Source: Mesorhizobium sp. WSM3859
Lineage (GTDB): Bacteria; Pseudomonadota; Alphaproteobacteria; Rhizobiales; Rhizobiaceae
Assembly (NCBI RefSeq): GCF_002295065.1
Contig: NZ_NSGG01000004.1
Span: forward strand, 124,001-188,000
Direction of reading: 5' to 3'
Length of the DNA: 64,000 nucleotides
How positions within the stretch are numbered: the stretch's first letter is position 1; each line of letters begins with the position of its first letter. The notes beneath the pieces are model-generated. The model made no database searches and was not told the DNA's origin. It saw only the letters and a list, made by a program, of their open reading frames with translations. Positions 8,352-16,258 of the stretch are shown here, piece after piece. A program made the position numbers and the translations under genes.

Positions 8352-9548
8352 TCAGACCTTTCGTGCCGCGTCGAGAATCCTGCGGCCGAGCCGTATCAGG
8401 GCCACGTCGCTGCCGGAAGGGCCGAGCAGCGAAAGGCCGAAAGGTGCGCCGTCGACGGAACCGATCGGCAAAGTGATCTGGGGAAAGCCTGAAAGGCCTG
8501 AAAGGCACAAGAGATGCAGCGCTCTTTCGCGATAGGCCTGGAACCGTTCCGGCGTGCTGGCGGCGAGCGGCGCCGGGCCGGGAACGGTGGGCAGGACCAG
8601 AAAGCCGCTGTTGCCGAGCAGCGCGCCGAGCTCGTCCCGGAACGCCAGCCGCCGCGCCGCTTCGGCGGCGGCAGTTTTGGCATCTATGGTGCGGCCGAAG
8701 GCAAAACGCTCCTCGACGCCCGGGCTGAGGCGACCGCCGGCCGAAATCCACGGGCCATGCTCGCGCCAGGCCTCGAAAGCCTGCAGGCGACGAAAGCACC
8801 AGTAAAGCTCGTCGGGGGATGAGGCGAAGGCGTATTCGGTCTCCACGGGCTGGCCGATGACAGAGGCGGCCAGCGCCTTCATGCGCGCATATTGCGCGGC
8901 CTCCGCCGGACCCATGACGAAGGCGTCCAACCAGCGGATCGACAACGGGCGGTTGAGCGGGTGCTGGTGCGGGTCGCGGCCGAGCAGAAGCTTGCCGACC
9001 GCCTCGTAGGTCTCGATGTCGTCGGCGAACCAGCCAAAAGTGTCGAAGCTCGATGCCAGCTTCATCGCCCCGTCGAGCGAAATGCGGCCATGGGTGGTGC
9101 GCAGTCCGATCAGGCCGCAGAAACTCGCCGGAGCGCGGATCGAGCCGCCGGTGTCGGAGCCGGTGGCAATGTTCGCCAGCCCACCCGCAACCGCGGCCGC
9201 CGAGCCGGAGGAGGAGCCGCCGGTGGCGCGCTCGGGCGCGGCGGGATTGACCGGGTAGGGGAAATGCGCGTTCTGGCCGAACAGCGAGAAGGCCAGTTCG
9301 TCGGTCTGGGTCTTGCCGACGAATCGCGCGCCGGCATCGAGGATCGCCTGCACCGCTTCGGCCGTGCGCGAGGCGGCATGCGCCTCCTCGAATTTCTGCG
9401 GGTTGCCGCAGCCGGTGCGGTAGCCTGCGACGTCGTAGATGTCCTTGACCGCCAGGCGCAGGCCGGCGAGCGGGCCCAATTCCGCATGCGCCACAGGCAT
9501 CTGGCGCAGATCGAGGAAGGCGTTCAGCGGCCCTTGGGTTCCTGGCAT
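8352..9548 (-). CDS. Amidase signature family hydrolase
   Basis: A 398-residue amidase-signature enzyme that hydrolyses a C-N amide bond. The catalytic lysine is K35 in LRLAVKDIYDVAG. The Gly/Ser-rich signature ATGGSSSGSAAAVAGG followed by TGSDTGGSIR supplies the cis-serine and the nucleophilic serine; all three residues of the Ser-Ser-Lys triad are present. Length is at the short end of the family (about 400 versus 450-500) and the GatA-type C-terminal extension is lacking, so it is not the tRNA amidotransferase subunit. It heads a two-gene operon with the LysR gene. Confidence 0.88.
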   Translation of the reverse strand: MPGTQGPLNAFLDLRQMPVAHAELGPLAGLRLAVKDIYDVAGYRTGCGNPQKFEEAHAASRTAEAVQAILDAGARFVGKTQTDELAFSLFGQNAHFPYPVNPAAPERATGGSSSGSAAAVAGGLANIATGSDTGGSIRAPASFCGLIGLRTTHGRISLDGAMKLASSFDTFGWFADDIETYEAVGKLLLGRDPHQHPLNRPLSIRWLDAFVMGPAEAAQYARMKALAASVIGQPVETEYAFASSPDELYWCFRRLQAFEAWREHGPWISAGGRLSPGVEERFAFGRTIDAKTAAAEAARRLAFRDELGALLGNSGFLVLPTVPGPAPLAASTPERFQAYRERALHLLCLSGLSGFPQITLPIGSVDGAPFGLSLLGPSGSDVALIRLGRRILDAARKV

Positions 9549-9623
9549 CGTTCGATTTCCGGATACGGTGCGACCAACATTGTTCGATGCCGGAAATTTT
9601 ACAACCTGGGCTTACGATTTTTA

Positions 9624-9652
9624 TTGATTGTGAAACCCTTCGCCCCTATATC
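9624..9652 (+). promoter_or_regulatory. Probable sigma-70 promoter of the decarboxylase leader
   Basis: TTGATT at 9624-9629 and TATATC at 9647-9652 are separated by 17 bp, a good housekeeping promoter. Transcription would start near 9659, about 430 nt upstream of the decarboxylase start codon, which implies a long untranslated leader. Confidence 0.55.
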
Positions 9653-9658
9653 GCGCTT

Positions 9659-10088
9659 GCCCAAAGTCGCACGTGCCTGTGGGTGTCCGCCGATCCTCGA
9701 ATGGTGAGGGCAATCGGTAAGGTAACTGGAGCCAACCACTCCAGTCGGTCAGTGGCCAACCACAAGATCGAGGACACCTTGAAGCAACGACGGTGCGGGC
9801 CTTTCTGGTTCTCTTCCGGTTGTCCAAAGACCGGGGTTACTAAAGAGGCACACCTTCATTGCCGGCAGTGCGGACGGGGTTTCCCATCCAAGCCAAGGCA
9901 GACAAAGCGAACCGAGGCCGGGCAAGGCCAAGGTTCATCGCCGCGAGACGGCATTTCATGGTTCCGGGGTCTCCACCGGCTGGTTCCATGGATTTACGTC
10001 CCGCCTTTGTTTGACCGCGAGTTCGCGAGGCTGAGCGCCCGCGTTCCGTAGCCTTTGTGCGCGCCGAAAGGCGTTATGGAGAGACCCG
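9659..10088 (+). ncRNA. Long structured 5' leader, probable speF RNA motif
   Basis: About 430 nt without a convincing gene lie between the promoter and the ornithine decarboxylase start. The stretch contains several compact hairpins: ACTGGAG/CTCCAGT with a 7-nt loop (9725-9745), GTGG/CCAC right after it (9753-9764), CGCGA/TCGCG near 10017-10028, and a GAAA-capped stem GCGCC/GGCGT at 10061-10074 just before the GGAG ribosome site. A conserved leader called the speF motif is known upstream of alphaproteobacterial ornithine decarboxylase genes; gene context and length fit it. Assignment is from context, since I could not run a covariance search. The exact boundaries are approximate. Confidence 0.6.
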
Positions 10089-11222
10089 ATGGCCACCCAG
10101 CGCATCCTTGACTTCCTCGCCACCCGACGTCCGAACGGCCCTTGCCTCGTCGTCGACCTCGATGTCGTGCGCGACAATTTCCGCGCCTTCGAGAAGGCGC
10201 TGCCCGATTCCAAAATCTATTATGCGGTGAAAGCAAACCCGGCGCCGGAAATCCTGCGCCTGCTTGCTGCGATGGGCTCGTCCTTCGACACCGCATCGGT
10301 TGCCGAGGTCGAGATGGCGATGGACGCGGGTGCGCCCGCCGACCGCATTTCCTTCGGCAACACCATCAAGAAGGAGCGTGACATCGCACGCGCCTACCAG
10401 CTCGGCATCCGTCTCTTTGCCGTGGACTGCGTCGAGGAGGTCGAGAAGATCGCCCGCGTCGCGCCCGGCTCGCGCGTGTTCTGCCGCGTGCTCACCGACG
10501 GTGAAGGCGCCGAGTGGCCGCTGTCGCGCAAGTTCGGCTGCGTGCCGGCGATGGCCGTGGACGTGCTGCGCCATGCCAAAGGCCTCGGCCTCGACGCCTA
10601 TGGCGTGTCGTTCCATGTCGGCTCGCAGCAGACGGATCTCACGGCCTGGGATCGCGCGCTGGGCGACGCCAAGAAGGTGTTCGCGACGCTCGCCGAGGAA
10701 GGCATTGTGCTCAAGATGGTCAACATGGGCGGCGGTTTCCCGACCCGTTACCTGAAGGACGTGCCGGTGGCCCAGGCCTACGGCCAGGCGATCTTCTCGG
10801 CGCTGCGCAAGCATTTCGGCAATGCGCTGCCCGAGACGATCATAGAGCCGGGCCGCGGCATGGTCGGCAATGCCGGCGTCATCAAGTCGGAAGTCGTGCT
10901 GATCTCCAAGAAGGCCGACAACGACAATGTGCGCTGGGTGTTCCTCGACATCGGCAAGTTCGGTGGTCTCGCCGAGACGATGGACGAGGCGATCCGCTAT
11001 CCGCTGGTCACGCGCCATGACGGCTCGGAGACCGCGCCTTGCGTGCTCGCCGGCCCGACCTGCGATTCGGCCGACGTAATGTACGAGAAGACGCCCTATC
11101 CGCTGCCCTTGTCGCTGACCATCGGCGACGAGGTGCTGATCGAAGGCACCGGAGCCTACACGACCACCTATTCGGCGGTCGCTTTCAACGGCTTCGAGCC
11201 TCTCCGATCCTACGTGATCTGA
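10089..11222 (+). CDS. Ornithine/lysine decarboxylase, fold-type III (alanine-racemase-like)
   Basis: A 377-residue PLP enzyme of the eukaryotic-type ODC family that decarboxylates ornithine to putrescine (and often lysine to cadaverine). The PLP lysine is K48 in IYYAVKANP; FHVGSQQ, the glycine-rich phosphate loop NMGGGFPTRY, EPGRGMVGNAG and the active-site cysteine in GPTCDSADV are all present. Length matches the bacterial L/ODC group (about 377). GGAG lies upstream of the ATG. Expression is probably controlled through the structured leader, as for other alphaproteobacterial polyamine genes. Confidence 0.92.
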   Translation: MATQRILDFLATRRPNGPCLVVDLDVVRDNFRAFEKALPDSKIYYAVKANPAPEILRLLAAMGSSFDTASVAEVEMAMDAGAPADRISFGNTIKKERDIARAYQLGIRLFAVDCVEEVEKIARVAPGSRVFCRVLTDGEGAEWPLSRKFGCVPAMAVDVLRHAKGLGLDAYGVSFHVGSQQTDLTAWDRALGDAKKVFATLAEEGIVLKMVNMGGGFPTRYLKDVPVAQAYGQAIFSALRKHFGNALPETIIEPGRGMVGNAGVIKSEVVLISKKADNDNVRWVFLDIGKFGGLAETMDEAIRYPLVTRHDGSETAPCVLAGPTCDSADVMYEKTPYPLPLSLTIGDEVLIEGTGAYTTTYSAVAFNGFEPLRSYVI

Positions 11223-11323
11223 GCGGTTCGCAAGAAGCGCTCAGATCGACCGGCGCGGGCGATGTCCATCGCCCGCCCGGGCTCGCTTGTGGAACAGATC
11301 TCCGCTCGTGAAGGATCGCGGAC

Positions 11324-12055
11324 ATGGACTTGGCAAATTTCATCATCAACAGTGGCGTGGGCGGAATCTCCCCCCTTGAGGGGGAGATGGCCGGTAGGCC
11401 AGAGGGGGTCGGTTCGACTGAACTCGACCTCTTGCGGCAGAAAGATGTTGGCGCTTCACGCGCGGCGACCCCCTCTGTCGCCTGCCGCGACATCTCCCCC
11501 TCGAGGGGGGAGATCGCTCGCGCGTTTGCGATCGTCGCCGAATCCGTCATCGACACCGCGGCGCGCGAAGCGCTGCTCGACCGCGCCATGGGACCCAAGC
11601 GCAGGAAGAAGTCGTCCGAGAAGCTGCGGCGCGGCCGGCGGCCCTCGGAGGGCCTGGCTTTCGTCGCCCGCGATGCCTCGGGCGCGGTCGTCGGCACGGT
11701 GCGGCTTTGGGATGTGAGGCTGGGCGAGGGCGGTCCGGCAGCACTTCTGCTTGGCCCGCTGGCGGTCGAGCTTGGCTTGAAGAGCGGCGGCATCGGCTCG
11801 GCGCTGATGCGGCATGCGATCGCCGAGGCCGCGCGGCTCGGCCATGGCGCGATCCTGCTCGTCGGGGATGCGCCCTATTACGGACGGTTCGGCTTCTCGG
11901 CCGATCGCACCGGAGCGCTCGCCATGCCCGGTCCCTACGAGCGGCACCGGCTTCTGGCGCTGCAGCTGAAGGATGGCGCGCTGGATGGCGCCAGAGGCAC
12001 GATCAAGGCCGCCGGCCGCAAGATCAAAGGTCAGGCGCCGGGCTTCGTCGCCTGA
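11324..12055 (+). CDS. GNAT family N-acetyltransferase with an in-frame palindromic repeat near the N-terminus
   Basis: A 243-residue protein. The GNAT core runs from about residue 66: AREALLDRAMG, the VGTVRLWDV strand, LLLGPLAVELGLKSGGIGSALMRHAI with the acetyl-CoA loop, and APYYGRFGFSAD. Residues 14-64 are not GNAT sequence; they are encoded by an inverted repeat (ISPLEGEMAGRPEG at the left arm, CRDISPSRGEIA at the right arm). The frame stays open through it. AAGGA sits upstream of the ATG at 11324. The native protein probably began with the few residues before the repeat joined straight to FAIVAESVIDTAAREALLDR. Confidence 0.8.
   Translation: MDLANFIINSGVGGISPLEGEMAGRPEGVGSTELDLLRQKDVGASRAATPSVACRDISPSRGEIARAFAIVAESVIDTAAREALLDRAMGPKRRKKSSEKLRRGRRPSEGLAFVARDASGAVVGTVRLWDVRLGEGGPAALLLGPLAVELGLKSGGIGSALMRHAIAEAARLGHGAILLVGDAPYYGRFGFSADRTGALAMPGPYERHRLLALQLKDGALDGARGTIKAAGRKIKGQAPGFVA
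11366..11514. repeat. Long inverted repeat inside the GNAT coding region (ISPLEGEM element)
   Basis: The left arm (11366-11410) and right arm (about 11466-11514) are imperfect reverse complements of about 45 bp. Each arm itself contains a small palindrome: CTCCCCC around TTGA or TCGA and then GGGGGAG. The centre (about 11411-11465) is unique. The element is in frame with the host gene and adds about 50 residues. Text of this kind (ctcccc-gaggggg-agat) is a common dispersed element in Mesorhizobium-like genomes. Confidence 0.8.
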
Positions 12056-12062
12056 GTCTTTG

Positions 12063-12118
12063 TTTTCACGCAATTCCGGACGGAAAACCGCCACGCACTT
12101 TTCCTGGAATTGCTCTAA
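12063..12118. repeat. Palindromic repeat, CAATTCC/GGAATTG type, copy 2
   Basis: Nearly identical to the element at 7344-7396 (one mismatch across the core) and in the same orientation. It lies between the GNAT stop and the bidirectional terminator. Confidence 0.8.
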
Positions 12119-12129
12119 GTTCGAAAAAA

Positions 12130-12164
12130 AACAACGCCGCCCATCGGGCGGCGTTGTTTTTTCG
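12130..12164. terminator. Bidirectional Rho-independent terminator
   Basis: A perfect 13-bp stem, AACAACGCCGCCC with its complement, closes a 3-nt loop. It is flanked by an A-tract on the left and a T-tract on the right, so it can stop both the GNAT transcript (+) and the SCP2 transcript (-) between these convergent genes. Confidence 0.9.
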
Positions 12165-12171
12165 CAAACGA

Positions 12172-12456
12172 TCACCCGAGCAGCTGGCTAAGTCCCATGG
12201 CGACGGTCATGTCGCCTTCGACCTTGAGCTTGCCGGCCATGAAGGCCATCGTGGGATTGAGGTCGCCGGCGATCAGCGAATCCAGATCGTCAAGCGAGAG
12301 CTTGACGGTGCAGTCGGTCGGCGCATCGGTGGTCGAGACGGTCGCGCCGTCGATGACGATGACGCCGTCGCTGCCGGTGTCGAACTTGACCGAATGCTCG
12401 AAGCCGGCGCTTGCCACGCGCGACCTGATCTTGTCGGCAATCTCCTGAACGCCCAT
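12172..12456 (-). CDS. SCP2 sterol-binding domain protein
   Basis: A 94-residue single-domain protein. The SCP2 fold is seen as IRSRVASAGFEHSVKFDTGSDGVIVIDG, then CTVKLSLDDLDSLIAGDLNPTMAFMAGKLKVEGDM with the typical NPTMAFMAGKLKVEGD lipid-pocket helix. Such proteins bind fatty acyl or sterol-like lipids in the cytoplasm; the bacterial role is unclear. GAGGAGG lies six bases before the ATG at 12456. It stands alone between two terminator or gap regions. Confidence 0.88.
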   Translation of the reverse strand: MGVQEIADKIRSRVASAGFEHSVKFDTGSDGVIVIDGATVSTTDAPTDCTVKLSLDDLDSLIAGDLNPTMAFMAGKLKVEGDMTVAMGLSQLLG

Positions 12457-12652
12457 GGCGGTCCTCCTCGTTGGTTGCATTGACGCGCACCGGCCTGTCG
12501 AGCCGCTGGGCGACGCGCCACGCCTCAAGCGCGGTCGCGTGTCACCGCGCATATAGCTTCGAGTTGACGTAAACGTCAACGCGATCACCATGCGTCAAGT
12601 CGCATCACGGGGAAGCTGGCTCAGGCATCCATGCCGAACCTTGGCCGGACAA

Positions 12653-13183
12653 TCAATGCTCCGGCGCGGTCTTGAACGCCTTGGTCATCGCCGCCGCGGT
12701 TTCGCCGGCACCCCTGCGGCGGCGCAGCGCGTTGTCGCGGATATCGTCCTTTGAAAGGAAGTTGACCTGGTCGATCAGCACATCGTTCACCAGTTCGACG
12801 CCAATGCGGGTGTTGATGGTATCGCGGATCGACTTGCGGAAGGCGTCGAGATCGATCGATTCCTTCTTGGTGAAATCGATCTGCGGATTGGAATAGAGGT
12901 AGGAATAGACCTGGTCGGTCATCAGCGCCTGCGCCGGGACCGACAGCTTCTTCATCTGTTCCGGCTCAATCGTGTAGACGAGCTTGGTGAGGAAATAGCC
13001 GTCGATCGTGCCATCGCGCAGCAGCGGCACCGAGATCATGTCGGTCTTGACGTAGTCGAGGCCACCCAGCATTGGCTTCGGCGGTTCGGCCGCGCCGCGT
13101 TGGCTGGCCGCCTGGAAAGAGTAGAAGACCGCGCCGAGCGTCACGGCGCAAATCCACAGCGCGGCGGCGATGAATTTTATCAT
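12653..13183 (-). CDS. Flagellar-cluster single-pass membrane protein, FliL-like in layout
   Basis: A 176-residue protein with one N-terminal membrane helix (about residues 4-22) and a soluble periplasmic-side domain: MISVPLLRDGTIDGYFLTKLVYTIEPEQMKKL, then RKSIRDTINTRIGVELVNDVLIDQVNFL. A short TM anchor followed by a domain ending in a helix that carries membrane-export residues resembles FliL, the motor-associated protein. It is the third gene after FlgJ-like and FlgN-like in the same direction. A separate true FliL gene exists at 48071, so this is either a paralogue or an unrelated conserved rhizobial motility protein. Confidence 0.6.
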   Translation of the reverse strand: MIKFIAAALWICAVTLGAVFYSFQAASQRGAAEPPKPMLGGLDYVKTDMISVPLLRDGTIDGYFLTKLVYTIEPEQMKKLSVPAQALMTDQVYSYLYSNPQIDFTKKESIDLDAFRKSIRDTINTRIGVELVNDVLIDQVNFLSKDDIRDNALRRRRGAGETAAAMTKAFKTAPEH

Positions 13184-13197
13184 GTTCTATTTGCTGC

Positions 13198-13267
13198 GAG
13201 CATGATCTTGTCCGAAAACCGGCCTCCACTTTTCGCTGACGCGGTCCTGCGGTTCGGGATCATGCTC
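13198..13267. repeat. Palindromic repeat overlapping the FlgN-like stop codon
   Basis: Bounded by GAGCATGATC (13198-13207) and its complement GATCATGCTC (13258-13267), with TCCGAAAACCGG and CCACTTTTCGC inside. The FlgN-like stop codon (13260-13262) is made from the right end of the repeat, so the last residues of that protein are repeat-derived. Confidence 0.75.
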
Positions 13268-13679
13268 GAGCCATTCCGAACTCGCCGGCCGAATAGGTAC
13301 CGTCGGCATCGGCGCGCTGGATGGCGTTCCTCAGAAGCGTGGCGACCTCGTTGACGGCGTTGAGATGGGCGAGGATCGCCGCCTCGTTCTTGGCCAGCTT
13401 CTGGCGCAGCCGCAAAAGGCCTTCGCGATGCTGCTCGAGGAATTCGATCTCGTTGGCGCCCTTCAAGGCGCGGTTGAGCTCGTAAAGATACCGGCTCTTG
13501 CGCGCGTTCGAGGACTTGAGGTCATAGGCCGTTCCACTGCGGATGCCGGCGGTCTCCTCGTCCACGACTTCCTCGATGCGGCCGATGATGGCGGCGAGGT
13601 TGCCGGGTCGTGCGGCGGCGGGCGCTTCCAATGCATTGGCGCGCGCGGGAAGGTTGGAAAGGTCCGTCTGGTCGGCCAT
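13260..13679 (-). CDS. FlgN-like flagellar chaperone (candidate)
   Basis: A 139-residue helical protein with a long central coiled coil: IIGRIEEVVDEETAGIRSGTAYDLKSSNARKSRYLYEL, then LLRLRQKLAKNEAAILAHLNAVNEV. FlgN proteins bind the C-termini of the hook-filament junction proteins FlgK and FlgL before export; the short all-helical layout and the position right after the rod-binding gene fit the alphaproteobacterial FlgN group. Sequence similarity to enteric FlgN is too low to see by eye, so the call rests on layout and context. The start lies eight bases after the FlgJ-like stop. Confidence 0.6.
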   Translation of the reverse strand: MADQTDLSNLPARANALEAPAAARPGNLAAIIGRIEEVVDEETAGIRSGTAYDLKSSNARKSRYLYELNRALKGANEIEFLEQHREGLLRLRQKLAKNEAAILAHLNAVNEVATLLRNAIQRADADGTYSAGEFGMARA

Positions 13680-13687
13680 GTAGGTCC

Positions 13688-14257
13688 CTAGATATTGATG
13701 TCCGTTTTTATGGTTGTGTCGTCGCCGGTCATCGACCGTGCGGCCTTGCGTTCAAGCTCCTCGACCATCGAGGTCGAAAGCCTGGTCTGCTGGTCAATCT
13801 CCGCTTTCTGCGGTCCGCCGGCAACGGGGCCGACCGGCACCTTGTGCTTGCCGTCGAGATAGTGGTCGGCGAGCATGGATCGGGCGATGCCGATGCCGCC
13901 ATGCGCGGCCATGACATCGGCCACCTTTTCGGCGAGCTGCGACTTCCACATGTCGCCGGCCAGGCCCTTGCCGTAAACGCCCTCGGTGTCCTTGGGCATC
14001 ATGTTCTGGATGAAGGTCGTCAGCACCATCGCCTCGAAGCGCTGGAACTTCTTCGCTGGATTGGCGGCTTCCGCCTTGTCGGCAGTGGCGCGCGAGAGCA
14101 CGGAGCCAGCATCGACCGTCGCGGACGGATGGAGGGCGAATGGCGCCGAGGCGCCGTTCGCTCGTCTGGCGAGCGCCGCGCGCGCGGCCTCGACATCGGC
14201 CGGCTCCGCTGCGCGGGCAACGTCCATGACGATGTCGCTGGGTGGGGAAATGGCCAA
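13688..14257 (-). CDS. FlgJ-like rod-binding protein
   Basis: A 189-residue protein with the rod-binding FlgJ N-domain: KKFQRFEAMVLTTFIQNMMPKDTEGVYGKGLAGDMWKSQL, then AEKVADVMAAHGGIGIARSML. In enterics FlgJ caps the growing rod and has a C-terminal muramidase; here the enzyme half is missing, as usual in alphaproteobacteria, and a separate lytic transglycosylase gene is at 37612. The start is TTG at 14257 (reading MAISPPSDIVMDVA), preceded by GGGCGGA. A promoter of the flagellar type described in this window lies 34 bp upstream. Confidence 0.82.
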   Translation of the reverse strand: MAISPPSDIVMDVARAAEPADVEAARAALARRANGASAPFALHPSATVDAGSVLSRATADKAEAANPAKKFQRFEAMVLTTFIQNMMPKDTEGVYGKGLAGDMWKSQLAEKVADVMAAHGGIGIARSMLADHYLDGKHKVPVGPVAGGPQKAEIDQQTRLSTSMVEELERKAARSMTGDDTTIKTDINI

Positions 14258-14290
14258 GAAAGTCCGCCCTTTGCCGGTTTTGTTATCCGC

Positions 14291-14326
14291 ACAATGACTG
14301 AACAAGCTTGTGGCAGGCTTGCGGGA
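14291..14326 (-). promoter_or_regulatory. Flagellar direct-repeat promoter upstream of flgJ-like
   Basis: On the minus strand the half-sites TCCCGCAAG and TGCCACAAG lie 11 bp apart (start to start). Ten bases after the second comes the -10-like hexamer CATTGT (14291-14296). Spacing is identical to the promoters of flhA, flgE, fliF, flagellin 1, flgB, DUF1217 and motA. Confidence 0.6.
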
Positions 14327-14549
14327 AATGGGAGGCGGAATGCGGATGTTGGATCGGTTGTCTGCTTCGCACCACGAGGGGTGTTCCCCAAGCAGATGTT
14401 TCTGATTTCGCCATTGAGCCGCAAGCCGACGGTCTGTTTACAAGACAAATTCAACGTTTTGATTGGTAGATCGGCACGTTTCGTCCAAAATAGTCTCCCA
14501 GGGCTGCGAGGTCGTGCGGAAGATGACGGCGGCCATTCTCGGCTCAGAC

Positions 14550-15290
14550 TCAATTTGAGAACCGAAACACCCTGCCCATTTTGTTCGGCATCATGAAAAC
14601 CTCCTCCGCCTGGGAGAAGCCCGCGTCCCTGCCCATGCAGAGCCATGTGCCGACCGTCTCCGGGAAATCGGCAAGAAGCATGTGCCTTTCCATCGAAGCG
14701 AATTCATCATCCGAAACGGCCGACCATTCGTCGCGCAGCAAAGAAAATCGTTCCAGCCAGGATAAGCGCTCCTCTCCCTCGAACAGCGCCGGCTCCCAAA
14801 TGATAAAAATGCCCTTGCCTGCCAGAGAGCGGCGGGCGTCCTGCATCAGCTGTGCCTTGCCCGTGGCTGGCAGGTGGTGCAGCGACATGCCGATCCAGAT
14901 TACATCGACAGGCTCAGACCATTTCGCCATGGCCCGGGCGAAATCACTGCACCGCAACTCAACCGGACATGGCAGGCCGTCGAGCTCCCGTGCCGCCAGT
15001 CGCAGAGATGCCTCAGACGAGTCGATGCCGACATAATTTCCGATCGCCATCGTCTTCAGCATTGCGGCGGAGGCGCTGGCATCTCCACAGGCAATGTCGA
15101 GAAACCGGAATGACGCCGGCGCATGCTCGACAAGCAGATCGCGAAGGAGGCCGTAGACCTCGCGATGGAACATGAGATTCGCGCCAACGATCTTGCGATA
15201 GGTTTGCAGTTCCTTGTTGAACATGTCCTGGGAACCAACAGCGTCGTCGCCTGCCCTGACCAGCATTGTGTCGTTCGAGGAACCTGCCAT
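14550..15290 (-). CDS. Class I SAM-dependent methyltransferase
   Basis: A 246-residue methyltransferase. SAM motif I is FRFLDIACGDASASAAML, motif II is NYVGIDSSEASL, and the post-motif IWIGMSLHHLPATGKAQLM is typical of class I enzymes acting on small molecules. GGGAGGACG lies immediately upstream of the ATG at 15290. It is followed (upstream on this strand) by the PanE-like gene with a 35-bp gap, so the two may be an operon. It starts an accessory stretch between two flagellar blocks. Substrate unknown; flagellin or glycan methylation is possible but there is no direct evidence. Confidence 0.82.
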   Translation of the reverse strand: MAGSSNDTMLVRAGDDAVGSQDMFNKELQTYRKIVGANLMFHREVYGLLRDLLVEHAPASFRFLDIACGDASASAAMLKTMAIGNYVGIDSSEASLRLAARELDGLPCPVELRCSDFARAMAKWSEPVDVIWIGMSLHHLPATGKAQLMQDARRSLAGKGIFIIWEPALFEGEERLSWLERFSLLRDEWSAVSDDEFASMERHMLLADFPETVGTWLCMGRDAGFSQAEEVFMMPNKMGRVFRFSN

Positions 15291-15325
15291 GACGTCCTCC
15301 CAATAGATGTGGCTATGAGCGTTAT

Positions 15326-16258
15326 TCAGAGATTGGAATTCTCGCGTTGCGTCCCCAGTGCGTGGAGATGGAGCGCTCGGAACACGGCCGAGTGGCCCGG
15401 CGTAGCCACCCCCAGTTTCATTCCCAGTTGATGCATTCGACCGGAAAGCCACGCAACCTCGATGGGTTTCCCTCGTTCAAGGTCATTGGCCATCGAGGAT
15501 TTCACATGCGGGGGAAACGCAGACCACCTTGTCTCGACGCGACCCGGGAACCCGTCGGCCATCGGGTGGCCGGCCGCTGCGGCTACCGCCATCCCCTCAT
15601 CCCGCAACTGTTCAATGAAGATACGCGATTCCGGATCGGCCAGGATCGGACCGATGCCCGAGCGCATCAGCGATGTTCCTCCCGAGAAGGCGGCTAGCGT
15701 TACAAATTTCTCCCAAAGCACTTCGTCGATGTCTGCGACTGGCGTCAGCTCAAGCCCGATGGCACGATCACACAGCTCCTGCAGTTTCTCGATGACAGGA
15801 TCATGTTGGCCGCCGACCAGGATGTGCGGCAGCCCGCCCGAATGAATGACCTCGCCGGGCTTGTTGATGAAACCGGAAAGGTAGGTGGCACCACCGATCA
15901 CGCGCTTGCCTTGCACGTGACGACAAAGAATTTCGACGCTATCGATGCCGTTTTGCAGCGTAACGACGCGCGTGTTATCGGCTATGAGCGGAGCGATCGA
16001 CGCAGCGGCATCCTCGCTGTCGTAGAGCTTCACTGCAAAGATCACCAAATCGACGGGTCCGATATCAACCGCCGCTTCGCTCGCGGACACAGGCGCAAGA
16101 ACAAAGCTGCCGAGGTCGCTCTGGATTCTCAGACCAGTCTGGAGCATTGCCGCGAGGTGCGCTCCGCGAGCAATGAAGCTCACGTCGCCCCCTGCCTGGG
16201 CTAGCCTGGCGCCAATATATCCGCCGATGCCGCCCGCTCCCATCATCGCGATCCGCAT
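15326..16258 (-). CDS. Ketopantoate reductase-like oxidoreductase (PanE/ApbA family)
   Basis: A 310-residue 6-phosphogluconate-dehydrogenase-fold reductase. The N-terminal GAGGIGGYIGARLAQAG is the NADPH Rossmann site; LVIFAVKLYDSEDA, VVTLQNGIDSVE and the catalytic-lysine segment EVLWEKFVTLAAF match PanE relatives. PanE makes pantoate for CoA synthesis, but PanE-like paralogues are common in rhizobia and often act on other 2-oxo acids. Being next to a methyltransferase in an accessory stretch rather than near panBC argues for a paralogue. Confidence 0.85.
   Translation of the reverse strand: MRIAMMGAGGIGGYIGARLAQAGGDVSFIARGAHLAAMLQTGLRIQSDLGSFVLAPVSASEAAVDIGPVDLVIFAVKLYDSEDAAASIAPLIADNTRVVTLQNGIDSVEILCRHVQGKRVIGGATYLSGFINKPGEVIHSGGLPHILVGGQHDPVIEKLQELCDRAIGLELTPVADIDEVLWEKFVTLAAFSGGTSLMRSGIGPILADPESRIFIEQLRDEGMAVAAAAGHPMADGFPGRVETRWSAFPPHVKSSMANDLERGKPIEVAWLSGRMHQLGMKLGVATPGHSAVFRALHLHALGTQRENSNL

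Noticed and set aside
9587..10051. 154-codon open frame in the decarboxylase leader
   Set aside because: No ribosome site or recognisable protein features; the region is better explained as structured leader RNA.
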